Source: Clostridiaceae bacterium
GTDB lineage: Bacteria > Bacillota > Clostridia > Oscillospirales > Acutalibacteraceae
NCBI GenBank assembly: GCA_016296885.1
Contig: JAEDHT010000037.1
Coordinates: forward strand, 1 to 17,835
Length of the DNA stretch: 17,835 bases
Direction of reading: 5' to 3'
Shown piece by piece: positions 1 to 7,503 of the stretch. A program made the translations under genes and the position numbers. The first letter of the stretch is position 1, and every line of letters starts with the position of its first letter. The notes below the pieces were generated by a model, which saw only the letters and a program-made list of their open reading frames with translations, was not told the DNA's origin and ran no database searches.

Positions 1-22
1 TGCAAAATTGGAACTTGCTTTA

Positions 23-133
23 CCAAATCCATTACGAAATTTGGAGTAGAAACTACTTTTGTAAACTATTTACTTTGTAATGGCATACCGCTATAATATT
101 TATATAGACTACTTTATCTATTATTTGGAGTAG
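23..133. repeat. Small repeats and hairpins in the left leader
   Basis: ATTTGGAGTAG occurs at 39-49 and again at 123-133. CCAAAT (23-28) can pair with ATTTGG (39-44), AGTAG (45-49) with CTACT (53-57), and ACTACT (about 110-115) with AGTAGT (about 129-134). The second group lies inside the predicted leader RNA of the 265-1584 gene. Nothing else recognisable is present in bases 1-264. No known riboswitch was matched, and in AT-rich DNA these short pairings could be chance. Confidence 0.3.
69..97 (+). promoter_or_regulatory. Candidate sigma-A promoter for the 265-1584 gene
   Basis: A perfect -10 hexamer TATAAT lies at 92-97, and TTTACT (four of six matches to TTGACA) lies at 69-74, with a 17-base spacer. 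Transcription would begin near 104, giving a leader of about 160 bases. The promoter assignment is inferred from the consensus match only. Confidence 0.45.
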
Positions 134-264
134 TTTTACAGATAAGAATTATCTTTAAAAAGCACCTTGTTTTTATAAAACATAAGACTAACGTAGAGGC
201 AATAGAAACAAAAAATTAGAAATTTATTTTTTTAACATTTAAGAAGAGAAAGGAGATTTACACA

Positions 265-1584
265 ATGAAAATAAAAAAATGGATACCAATAATTATCATT
301 ATTAGTCTAGTGGCAATTCTTTTTACTCCTATTCCAACGGGTGTCTACAAAGATGGTGGGACACGGGTATATTCAGCGCTTACATATAAAATTGTCGATT
401 GGAATCGTATGACAGGCGATACCACTTACGATAAGACTCGCCTTTATGTCTTCCCGTATAACTTCAAGTCTATTGACGGACTTTGGTATTATGAAGAAGA
501 TAAAGTGGAGTATAGTTTTAATGCTACCATTTTAGAAATTAACGGCGATTCCGTGATCGTTGAACCGCTTGCAGATGAGCAAGAAAGTAATAGTGCTTCC
601 CGAATATCTTTTGGAATATCGGGACTTCCCAATATCGATGCGAAGGTTGGCGATTTCGTAAAGGTTACCTATACAGGAGGCATTATGGAATCCTATCCAG
701 CGCAAATCAATGCGATAAATTGGGAAAAAGCAAAAGAACTCCGCAGTGCTGAGTTTACAGAACAGTGGGTAGAAAAAACCAATGAGAATAAATGGACTGA
801 AAATCACGACTTATTTTCAGATATAAGGATAACCGAGATTTATTCCAACTGCTTCTTTGCCAGAACTGTTATTCCTTTCCCATATGAAATAAAACTGAAC
901 GGCAAATTATCTGATGAGTGGTGTGTTGGTGACCAAGTAATCTGTTCGTACGAAAACACCTATTATGACGAGGAAACCCATAGAGTTGAGGCAGATTTTA
1001 CAGATATTGAAGTTAGTACATTACAACTCAATCCGAATGTTGCTTATAAACCTGTAATTTATCTCTATCCTGAAAAAGAAACAGGGGTATCTGTTAAACT
1101 CAATCTTAATGGGGAACTAACCTGCACCTATCCCGAATATAAAGACGGTTGGAAAGTGACTGCGACACCGGATGGAACTCTTACCGGTGAAAACGGTCAG
1201 ATATATAACTATCTATATTGGGAAGGCGAAACCTATGCTCAATTTGACTTTTCCAAAGGTTTTTGCATAAAGGGTGAAGACACCGCCACATTTCTTGAAG
1301 AAGCTCTCGAAAAGATTGGACTTAACCGCAAAGAAGCGAATGAATTTATTGTGTATTGGCTACCAATGATGGAGCAAAATCCATATAATATCATCTCATT
1401 CCAAACAGATAGATATACTGATGCAGCACAACTTGAAGTAACTCCTACTCCTAATACACTTATTCGTGTGTTTATGTCATGGCATAAATCGGATTCATTT
1501 GTAGAAATTCCTGAGCAAACCTTATCTACTCCTGAGCGTAACGGCTTCACCGTTGTGGAATGGGGTGGCTCAGAAGTAAAATAA
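265..1584 (+). CDS. Membrane-anchored protein of unknown function
   Basis: The 439-residue product starts with a basic stretch and one hydrophobic segment (about residues 6-22), which reads as an uncleaved anchor or signal peptide without a lipobox cysteine. The rest should lie outside the membrane. Two parts can be seen. Residues 25-260 are acidic and aromatic and probably beta-rich. Residues 262-439 begin with YKPVIYLYPEKE and continue through aromatic-rich sequence (YLYWEGETYAQFDF, FIVYWLPMMEQNPYNII) to a VVEWGG end. I know the KPVIYLYP segment as a recurring feature of Clostridia hypothetical proteins, without an assigned function. The start is well supported: AAAGGAG at 249-255 sits 9 bases before the ATG. 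The gene stands alone, with its own promoter candidate and a terminator at 1691-1740. No catalytic motif was seen. Confidence 0.85.
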   Translation: MKIKKWIPIIIIISLVAILFTPIPTGVYKDGGTRVYSALTYKIVDWNRMTGDTTYDKTRLYVFPYNFKSIDGLWYYEEDKVEYSFNATILEINGDSVIVEPLADEQESNSASRISFGISGLPNIDAKVGDFVKVTYTGGIMESYPAQINAINWEKAKELRSAEFTEQWVEKTNENKWTENHDLFSDIRITEIYSNCFFARTVIPFPYEIKLNGKLSDEWCVGDQVICSYENTYYDEETHRVEADFTDIEVSTLQLNPNVAYKPVIYLYPEKETGVSVKLNLNGELTCTYPEYKDGWKVTATPDGTLTGENGQIYNYLYWEGETYAQFDFSKGFCIKGEDTATFLEEALEKIGLNRKEANEFIVYWLPMMEQNPYNIISFQTDRYTDAAQLEVTPTPNTLIRVFMSWHKSDSFVEIPEQTLSTPERNGFTVVEWGGSEVK

Positions 1585-1690
1585 GGCCTATTAGAGCTTA
1601 TATCTAATCCAATGGCACCTAGGTCCACACCTTTGACAATATTAATTGCAAAACTCAAACAAATGATTGTTTCTAAATAAAAAATTTATA

Positions 1691-1740
1691 AAAAGCTGAT
1701 AGCCCCTGCGCATACAAAAACGCAGAAGTTATCAGCTTTT
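1691..1740. terminator. Bidirectional intrinsic terminator
   Basis: AAAAGCTGATA (1691-1701) pairs perfectly with TATCAGCTTTT (1730-1740), and an inner CTGCG/CGCAG stem (1706-1710 with 1721-1725) extends it. T-rich sequence follows on the plus strand, and the A-rich stretch before 1691 supplies a U-tract on the minus strand. It lies between two convergent genes, so it can end both the 265-1584 transcript and the long minus-strand operon. Confidence 0.85.
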
Positions 1741-1779
1741 ATTTTGCGTACTATCATAATAGATGACAAAAGCAAGGAA

Positions 1780-2955
1780 TTAATTCATCCTCAAAGCATC
1801 AACCGGTTTTAAATTAGATGCACGTATAGCAGGATACACACCAAAGCTGATTCCTGTGAGCATTGATATTGCAATAGAAATTAAAATCTCCTTGGCTGAT
1901 ATCATCATATTTATATCAAACATTTGCTGAACTAAAAAAGCAACAGATATGCATAGTATTATTCCCATAAGGCATCCAACCAATGATAAAACCAACGATT
2001 CGCATAAAAACTCTTTTATTATAATTGATTTGCTGGCACCTATAGATTTTTTAATGCCTATTTCTGCTGTGCGCTCACTCACAGAAACAAGCATAACCGT
2101 CATTATTCCTATACTTGCCACCACAAGCGATATTATACCAACACAATAAAGCACTAAGGAGACTATGTCCATAATATTACTAAGAGATTGTTTCTTACTT
2201 GCTAGATTAGTTACTGTAAAGCCCTCATTATCTCCGGTTACAGAGTACAATCTCTTTAGTATCCTATTGCATACCATATCTGTATTGCTGTTTTCATCAG
2301 ACATAACTGCTATGCGGTGAAAGCCTGTTGTTTTAAGTGCTTGCTGTACATTTTTGTCCACAGTGTATACAAAATCAGGGATATATTCTCCCATCATACC
2401 AGACAAAAGTCCACTTCCTGTCTGCACCACACCAACTATCTCATAATTTACTGTATATCCACTGCAATTCACTGATATAGACTTGCCCACCACATTTTCT
2501 CTGCCATATGCTTGTTTAGCAAATGCACTATCCACCATGCAGACCTGTGCTCCGGTAGACATATCATAATCAGATAAATGCCTGCCATACTCCAAATTGA
2601 GATCAACCACCTTTTTAGCATCGGTACCTATACCCCATAAATAAATCTCCAATTCTTCCCCAAGTGCCGTTGCCTGCGCTGTGGTTACCACCAAACCTGC
2701 TGCCTGATTGATACTGGGAATCTGTCTAACAGCATCTATTTCCTCTTGTGTAATATCGGGATTAATTTCATTTTCTGAGGCAACTAGTAGACCATTCATA
2801 CCAAGACTATTAAGCTCGGAATTTATGGCATTTCGTCCATATGAACTTATCATACTGATCAGGCAAATTGAAAAAACACCTATGGAAACTGACAATAGAG
2901 TCAAAAAGCTCCTACCGGGCTTACGCACAAGATTTGTAAAAGCTGATCGTATCAT
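1780..2955 (-). CDS. MacB/FtsX-type ABC transporter permease
   Basis: The 391-residue product has the layout of MacB-type permeases. There is one N-terminal membrane segment (about 16-38), then a large extracytoplasmic domain (about 40-255, MacB periplasmic core type) and a C-terminal FtsX-like block with three membrane segments. The block contains the typical SERTAEIGIKKSIGAS sequence, which couples to the ATPase, and it ends ASNLKPVDALR as is usual in the family. Such permeases work mechanically with an ATP-binding subunit and an adaptor to export peptides, drugs or lipoproteins. The ATG at 2953-2955 is one base after the adaptor's stop codon, and an AGAGGTGA ribosome site (2965-2972) lies inside the end of the adaptor gene, so the two are co-translated. 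No ATPase gene is adjacent; the next feature downstream is the terminator. Substrate unknown. Confidence 0.9.
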   Translation of the reverse strand: MIRSAFTNLVRKPGRSFLTLLSVSIGVFSICLISMISSYGRNAINSELNSLGMNGLLVASENEINPDITQEEIDAVRQIPSINQAAGLVVTTAQATALGEELEIYLWGIGTDAKKVVDLNLEYGRHLSDYDMSTGAQVCMVDSAFAKQAYGRENVVGKSISVNCSGYTVNYEIVGVVQTGSGLLSGMMGEYIPDFVYTVDKNVQQALKTTGFHRIAVMSDENSNTDMVCNRILKRLYSVTGDNEGFTVTNLASKKQSLSNIMDIVSLVLYCVGIISLVVASIGIMTVMLVSVSERTAEIGIKKSIGASKSIIIKEFLCESLVLSLVGCLMGIILCISVAFLVQQMFDINMMISAKEILISIAISMLTGISFGVYPAIRASNLKPVDALRMN

Positions 2956-2956
2956 C

Positions 2957-3997
2957 TTATTTTGTCACCTCTGTTGCAATCTTTGCTCTGCCGTTGCCAT
3001 GTATGCTTGTAGGATTTGATATAATTTTATCGCTTAGCGTGACGCCTGATATAACTTTGACACCATCAGGGTATTCGTTGCCGGTTTTTATATATTCTTT
3101 TTTTGCGAATCCATTTTTATACACATACACATATTCTCCACCTGCATCGTCACAGCAAATATAATCATATGGAATCAATATGCTTTTATCGTCTGTGGAT
3201 GTTATGATACAGCATTTTGCTGTATAACCGCTCTTTATATATTCGTCTGCATCCTGTATGGCTACTGTCACCATAACTGTGGCTGATTTTCCAATTGCAG
3301 TGTTTGCTTTTTCAGCATATGGAGCAACATTTGTTACAACCGCATTGTATGTCCTATCCTTGAAACCTGCGCCTGTGACAATGACATTCTGCCCTACTTT
3401 AACATCTGATATCTGTGCCTCGTTTATGTTAAGGCGTATTTTCAGGCTATTGTCCTCAGCAATTGATGCAATCACAGAATTTTGGGTATATATTTCCCCC
3501 TCATCTGCATTTAATTTAGTGACGATTCCGTCGTAATCAGAATATATAATAAATTCTTCGTTACTCTGTTGCGATTGGTCATTCACTGCCATATAGTTGC
3601 TGTTATCTTCAGATGTCCCCTCAAAAACAGAATAATCGCCGTTTGCCAAAGCTGTGTATATTTGCTGACTTGTAATATCATTTGAGATACTCTGCGAATA
3701 AGTACTATCAGGATAAACTATGCCTTTACATTCGCATATCTTATCACCAGCATTTACCCTTTGGCCCTCTTCCACATATATCTTATTTACAATCAGATTT
3801 TGCGGTGTGATCACTTTGTTCTGATTGCTGTATTCCACAGTACCACTTGATAGTGTAATTTCATCTGAACTGGAATACTTCGGCTCGTATATTGACACAT
3901 TGGCAGTGTTATAATCGGTATATCTGCTGACAGATAGTGATAAAAAGCTCACTACTGCAACTGCTATAAACATATATTTCATCTTATTAGAATACAA
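2957..3997 (-). CDS. HlyD/MacA-type efflux adaptor (membrane fusion protein)
   Basis: A membrane-anchored adaptor for the permease that follows. After a single hydrophobic segment (YMFIAVAVVSFLSLSVS) come two half-lipoyl (biotinyl-like) strands: one around VNKIYVEEGQRVNAGDKI, the other around DGIVTKLNADEGEIYTQNSV. Between them is a short, low-complexity Ser/Asn/Gln stretch in place of the long coiled coil of Gram-negative adaptors. Beta-barrel sequence follows (LRLNINEAQI-like through VKVGQNVIVTG), then a membrane-proximal domain ending near ISGVTLSDKIISNP. The start is uncertain. The frame is open from a TTG at 4015 that lacks an SD. TTG at 3997 lies 5 bases after AGGGTGG (4003-4009) and is preferred. 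ATG at 3982 is possible but is 20 bases from that site. The SD is inside a long hairpin described separately. Confidence 0.85.
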   Translation of the reverse strand: MYSNKMKYMFIAVAVVSFLSLSVSRYTDYNTANVSIYEPKYSSSDEITLSSGTVEYSNQNKVITPQNLIVNKIYVEEGQRVNAGDKICECKGIVYPDSTYSQSISNDITSQQIYTALANGDYSVFEGTSEDNSNYMAVNDQSQQSNEEFIIYSDYDGIVTKLNADEGEIYTQNSVIASIAEDNSLKIRLNINEAQISDVKVGQNVIVTGAGFKDRTYNAVVTNVAPYAEKANTAIGKSATVMVTVAIQDADEYIKSGYTAKCCIITSTDDKSILIPYDYICCDDAGGEYVYVYKNGFAKKEYIKTGNEYPDGVKVISGVTLSDKIISNPTSIHGNGRAKIATEVTK

Positions 3998-3999
3998 AT

Positions 4000-4058
4000 A
4001 AACCACCCTATCCAAAATATATTTTACAAGATATATTATTTATCGGAAAGGATGGTTT
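4000..4058 (-). promoter_or_regulatory. Long hairpin covering the adaptor's ribosome site
   Basis: On the minus strand AAACCATCCTTTCC (4058-4045) pairs with GGATAGGGTGGTTT (4013-4000): 12 Watson-Crick pairs, one G-U and one mismatch. An inner stem AATATAT/ATATATT continues it. The 3' arm contains AGGGTGG, the only SD-like sequence for the adaptor, and a moderately U-rich stretch (TTTATTTGTATTC) follows. It could be a weak terminator after the chromate transporters, an SD-sequestering switch, or both. Confidence 0.6.
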
Positions 4059-4089
4059 TATTTATTTAAAATTTATTGAATTGTAATTA

Positions 4090-4656
4090 TTAAAGATTGA
4101 ATATATACCCAGATAATACACCTAGAACTGCAGAAATCAGAATAATTATAATCGGACTAACTTTTTTGAAAATGAGAATGATCATACCCAAAAGTATCAC
4201 AAGTGATGATAAAAACCCAGGACTTGAAATCACCTCTATACTGATTCCATTTGACAAAAAGACAGTAGAAATAAGTCCCACGACCGCCGAGCCTATCAAA
4301 CCGATAACAGCAGGTTTTAATCCTACCATAACGCCCTTCACAGCTCTGTTCTGCTGAAAAGCTATAAAGAACCTAGCTACAATTAGGATAATAACAAATG
4401 AAGGCAACACTATACCCGTGGTAGCACACAGAGCACCAAAAAATCCGCCTGTTTCTGTACCCACATAGGTAGAGATATTTACCGCAAATGGTCCCGGTGT
4501 GCTTTCACTTACTGCAATAAAATCTATCATTTCATCAAGTGATAACCACTTGTGAGCCACTACCTCCTCTTGAATTAGAGGAAGCATGGCATATCCGCCA
4601 CCAAATGTAAATGCACCAATTTTTAAGAATGTTAAAAATAATTCAAGATATATCAT
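4090..4656 (-). CDS. Half-size chromate transporter (CHR family), second of a pair
   Basis: The 188-residue hydrophobic protein carries the CHR (chromate ion transporter) signature: FTFGGGYAMLPLI near residues 17-29, then SESTPGPFAVNISTYVG near 50-66, followed by several membrane segments. Classical ChrA proteins are about 400 residues with two such domains; this is a single domain. In Bacillus subtilis a comparable adjacent pair (ywrB/ywrA) works only when both halves are present, so this protein probably pairs with its neighbour. The ATG overlaps the end of the upstream half by 14 bases (4643-4656), and GAGGT at about 4665-4669 is its ribosome site. The anion actually moved is unknown, because many CHR proteins are annotated by homology only. 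Confidence 0.88.
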   Translation of the reverse strand: MIYLELFLTFLKIGAFTFGGGYAMLPLIQEEVVAHKWLSLDEMIDFIAVSESTPGPFAVNISTYVGTETGGFFGALCATTGIVLPSFVIILIVARFFIAFQQNRAVKGVMVGLKPAVIGLIGSAVVGLISTVFLSNGISIEVISSPGFLSSLVILLGMIILIFKKVSPIIIILISAVLGVLSGYIFNL

Positions 4657-5221
4657 TTTTATTACCTCGCTTTTTTGAAGTAATTATCAAATGATAAATC
4701 AAACCCACCACTGCACACGCAATGATAACAATAAAAACATTTAAATCAAATATAACTGTAACCAAAAAAGCAAGTGATGCAATTATATATGAAATAGCGT
4801 TTTTAGGGCATTTTTTTATCATAGTAATAAGAGCTTTTATTACTAAAGCTATAACTCCGGCTCTAATACCATTGAAGGCATATTCCACAGCTTTGAGATG
4901 CTTAAATTTTTCTATAAAGAACGATAATATAAATATTATCGTAAAAGACGGAAGCACAACACCTAAAGTGGCGAACAATGCTCCAAAGAATCCAGCTGTC
5001 TTATATCCCACAAAGGTGGCTGAATTGATTGCAATTGGACCCGGAGTAGACTCAGAAATCGCAAAAACTTCTAGTATATCATCGCTCGTTATCCATTTTT
5101 TCTTCTCGACAATCTCCTTTTCTATCAACGGAATCATAGCATATCCTCCGCCAAATGTGAAAAGACCGATCTTAAAAAAAGTTGCAAAGAGCGATAAAGC
5201 TCTTTTAAATTTATCGTTCAT
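4643..5221 (-). CDS. Half-size chromate transporter (CHR family), first of a pair
   Basis: The 192-residue membrane protein has the same CHR signature as its neighbour: FTFGGGYAMIPLI near residues 21-33 and SESTPGPIAINSATFVGY near 52-69. It then has hydrophobic segments and a short basic tail (TSKKRGNKN). It is one half of a two-gene transporter thought to move chromate or a similar oxyanion across the membrane. Its ATG follows the parC stop codon directly (TAA then ATG), and the AGGAG ribosome site sits in the last codons of parC, 6 bases from the ATG. It is therefore translationally coupled to the topoisomerase genes. The two halves differ enough to be old paralogues rather than a recent duplication. 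Confidence 0.88.
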   Translation of the reverse strand: MNDKFKRALSLFATFFKIGLFTFGGGYAMIPLIEKEIVEKKKWITSDDILEVFAISESTPGPIAINSATFVGYKTAGFFGALFATLGVVLPSFTIIFILSFFIEKFKHLKAVEYAFNGIRAGVIALVIKALITMIKKCPKNAISYIIASLAFLVTVIFDLNVFIVIIACAVVGLIYHLIITSKKRGNKNDIS

Positions 5222-7471
5222 TTATTTCTCCTGAAATACCAACTGTTTGTCGTTTTGCTCGCCCGGGGCAGGCAAGGCGCCAAGAGTCGGCAGAGTTTTA
5301 GTGCGATAGCGTGTTGGGTTAGAAATTTCGCCATCTTCATATTTTTTGACACCAGCAAGATGATGTCCTTTTTTGAATCTCATTACACCAACACCCTGTG
5401 AAGATCGTGTTGGCTTTTCATTTATGCTAGAGCTATGGAACAACAAGCGACGTCCACATGATGACGTCATGATAAACTCGCTTTCCTCAGTTATATGCAT
5501 CACTGCTACCAATGGTGATGCATCATTGTAGGCTGAAGTGAGCTTTTTTCTGCGTGTTTTTGTCACGTAGGAGCTTAGTGGTATCTTTGCAACCTTGCCG
5601 TTCTCGAAGAAAAACAATACATAACCACTATAGTCCTTTGTGGCTATCATAGCAACGGCACCCTCGCCTTCATCCATACCAAGCTTTGCAGGTACATAGT
5701 CACCAAGCACACTTGCCTTTGTGTCGGAAAAGTCACTTGCTTGTGACTTATACACCTGGCATTTATCACTGAAAAAGAGTAATTCTGTAGAATTAAACGC
5801 CTCACACGTTAATACTATTTCATCATCCTCTTTTAGCTTTTGCTCTCCGCTCATTCTGAGTGAGAGTGGTGTGATTTTCTTAAAATATCCGGCCTTAGTG
5901 AAGAATAGATTTACCGGATAATCAGGAACATCGTCCACGGTGGCATCTTCTTCTATCTCGTCTTTATAAATTAATTTACTGCGACGAGGCTTTGCAAACT
6001 TTGCAGAAACTTCTTTCAGTTCAGAAACAATTATAGATTTTATCTTTGATTCGCTCTTTAAAATCTCCTCAAGTTCGGCTATTTCATCTTTGAGCTGTCC
6101 TATCTCTTTAGTTCTGTTGAGAATATATTCTCTATTGAGGTGGCGGAGCTTGATTTCTGCTACATATTCGGCCTGAATCTTGTCTATACCAAATCCAATC
6201 ATAAGATTTGGAACAACCTCTTCTTCCTCATCTGTTTCTCTCACTATTTTGATAGCCTTGTCAATATCAACAAGGATTTTTTGCAAGCCCGTGAGCAGGT
6301 GAAGCTTGTCACTCTTCTTTTTAAGATCATAGGCTGTTCTTCTCTTGATACATCCGCATCTAAATGTAATCCATTCTTGCAAAAGCTCAGAAACACCCAT
6401 CACCTTTGGCGCACCATTGATCAACACATTAAAATTACAACCAAAACTGTCTTCAAGTGAAGTAGAACGATACAGCTTAGCCATAAGCTTATCAGGGTCT
6501 ACACCACGCTTAAGGTCAATAGTGATTTTAAGTCCATCTAAGCCTGTTTCGTCACGCACATCGGCTACTTCTTTCACTTTACCTTGCTTTACCAAGTCTA
6601 TTATCTTTTCTATGATAGCCTCGGTAGTGGTGGTTGGTGGAATTTGAAGAATATCTATGCAGTTTGATGACTTGTCATAAGAATAGCTGGAGCGCACCTT
6701 AAATGTACCTCTGCCTGTGCGATATATCTCATCAAAAATCGCCTTATCGTATACTATATTTCCACCGCCTATAAAATCCGGTGCAGGCATGGTGGAGCTA
6801 ATATCGTGGGATTTGTTTTTTATTATTGCTATGGTGGTATCACATATCTCTTTGAGGTTAAATGAGCATATAGAGCTTGCCATTCCTACAGCGATACCTG
6901 TGTTTGCATTTACAAGCACTGATGGAAATGTGGCAGGAAGCAGTGTAGGCTCCAGCATGGTATTATCATAATTATCTACAAAATCTACTGTATCCTTGTC
7001 AATATCTCGAAAAAGCTCTCGGCTGATATCATCCAGCTTCGCCTCGGTGTATCTGGAGGCTGCAAAAGCCATATCACGGCTATACGACTTACCAAAGTTA
7101 CCCTTAGAATCTATATATGGGTGCAACAAAGCCTCGTGTCCTCGTGACAAACGCACCATTGTTTCATATATAGCTGCATCACCATGTGGATTTAGCTTCA
7201 TAGTCTGACCCACTATATTTGCAGATTTTGTTCTGGCAGAGCCTAATAATCCCATTTTGTACATAGTATATAGCAATTTTCTGTGGGATGGCTTAAACCC
7301 GTCTATTTCCGGGATTGCACGGGATAGAATTACACTCATAGCATAAGGCATATAGTTTTCTTCTATAGTTGTTGCTATTTTTTGCTCTACAAGCTCACCG
7401 GCACCCTCTATCACACCCTTTAGCTTTGGTGAGGAGGTTTTTACTTTAATAACTTTTTTCTTTGGAGGCAC
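5222..7471 (-). CDS. parC: Type II DNA topoisomerase subunit A, topoisomerase IV-like
   Basis: The 749-residue breakage-reunion subunit cuts and rejoins DNA with ParE. The N-terminal block (about 35-480) holds the winged-helix region, with catalytic Tyr141 preceded by Arg140 (AASRYTEAKL), and the tower and coiled-coil region (about 400-480). The C-terminal part (about 510-700) has degenerate beta-pinwheel blades (GYFKKITPLSL, GKVAKIPLSSY). I see no GyrA box (QRRGGKG type), which fits a relaxing or decatenating enzyme better than a gyrase. In the quinolone-contact region, PHGDAAIYE puts Ala99 where E. coli GyrA has Ser83 and Glu103 where it has Asp87. The start is GTG at 7469-7471, with AAAGGA about 10 bases upstream and a 32-base gap to parE. 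The usual housekeeping gyrase genes are not in the window. Confidence 0.92.
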   Translation of the reverse strand: MPPKKKVIKVKTSSPKLKGVIEGAGELVEQKIATTIEENYMPYAMSVILSRAIPEIDGFKPSHRKLLYTMYKMGLLGSARTKSANIVGQTMKLNPHGDAAIYETMVRLSRGHEALLHPYIDSKGNFGKSYSRDMAFAASRYTEAKLDDISRELFRDIDKDTVDFVDNYDNTMLEPTLLPATFPSVLVNANTGIAVGMASSICSFNLKEICDTTIAIIKNKSHDISSTMPAPDFIGGGNIVYDKAIFDEIYRTGRGTFKVRSSYSYDKSSNCIDILQIPPTTTTEAIIEKIIDLVKQGKVKEVADVRDETGLDGLKITIDLKRGVDPDKLMAKLYRSTSLEDSFGCNFNVLINGAPKVMGVSELLQEWITFRCGCIKRRTAYDLKKKSDKLHLLTGLQKILVDIDKAIKIVRETDEEEEVVPNLMIGFGIDKIQAEYVAEIKLRHLNREYILNRTKEIGQLKDEIAELEEILKSESKIKSIIVSELKEVSAKFAKPRRSKLIYKDEIEEDATVDDVPDYPVNLFFTKAGYFKKITPLSLRMSGEQKLKEDDEIVLTCEAFNSTELLFFSDKCQVYKSQASDFSDTKASVLGDYVPAKLGMDEGEGAVAMIATKDYSGYVLFFFENGKVAKIPLSSYVTKTRRKKLTSAYNDASPLVAVMHITEESEFIMTSSCGRRLLFHSSSINEKPTRSSQGVGVMRFKKGHHLAGVKKYEDGEISNPTRYRTKTLPTLGALPAPGEQNDKQLVFQEK

Positions 7472-7503
7472 CTTTATTACTTCCTTTTCATTATCATTAT
7501 TTA

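Noticed and set aside
88..98. CCGCTATAATA shared with 17626-17636
   Set aside because: Only 11 AT-rich bases match and the flanks differ, so this is not evidence of a mobile repeat at both ends.
1239..1658. Minus-strand open frame of 139 codons opposite the first gene
   Set aside because: It overlaps a well-supported plus-strand gene, has no ribosome site, and its sequence resembles no family. Treated as a shadow frame.
4722..5234. Plus-strand open frame of 170 codons opposite a chromate transporter
   Set aside because: It is the antisense of a clear CHR-family gene with conserved motifs; no independent start signal.
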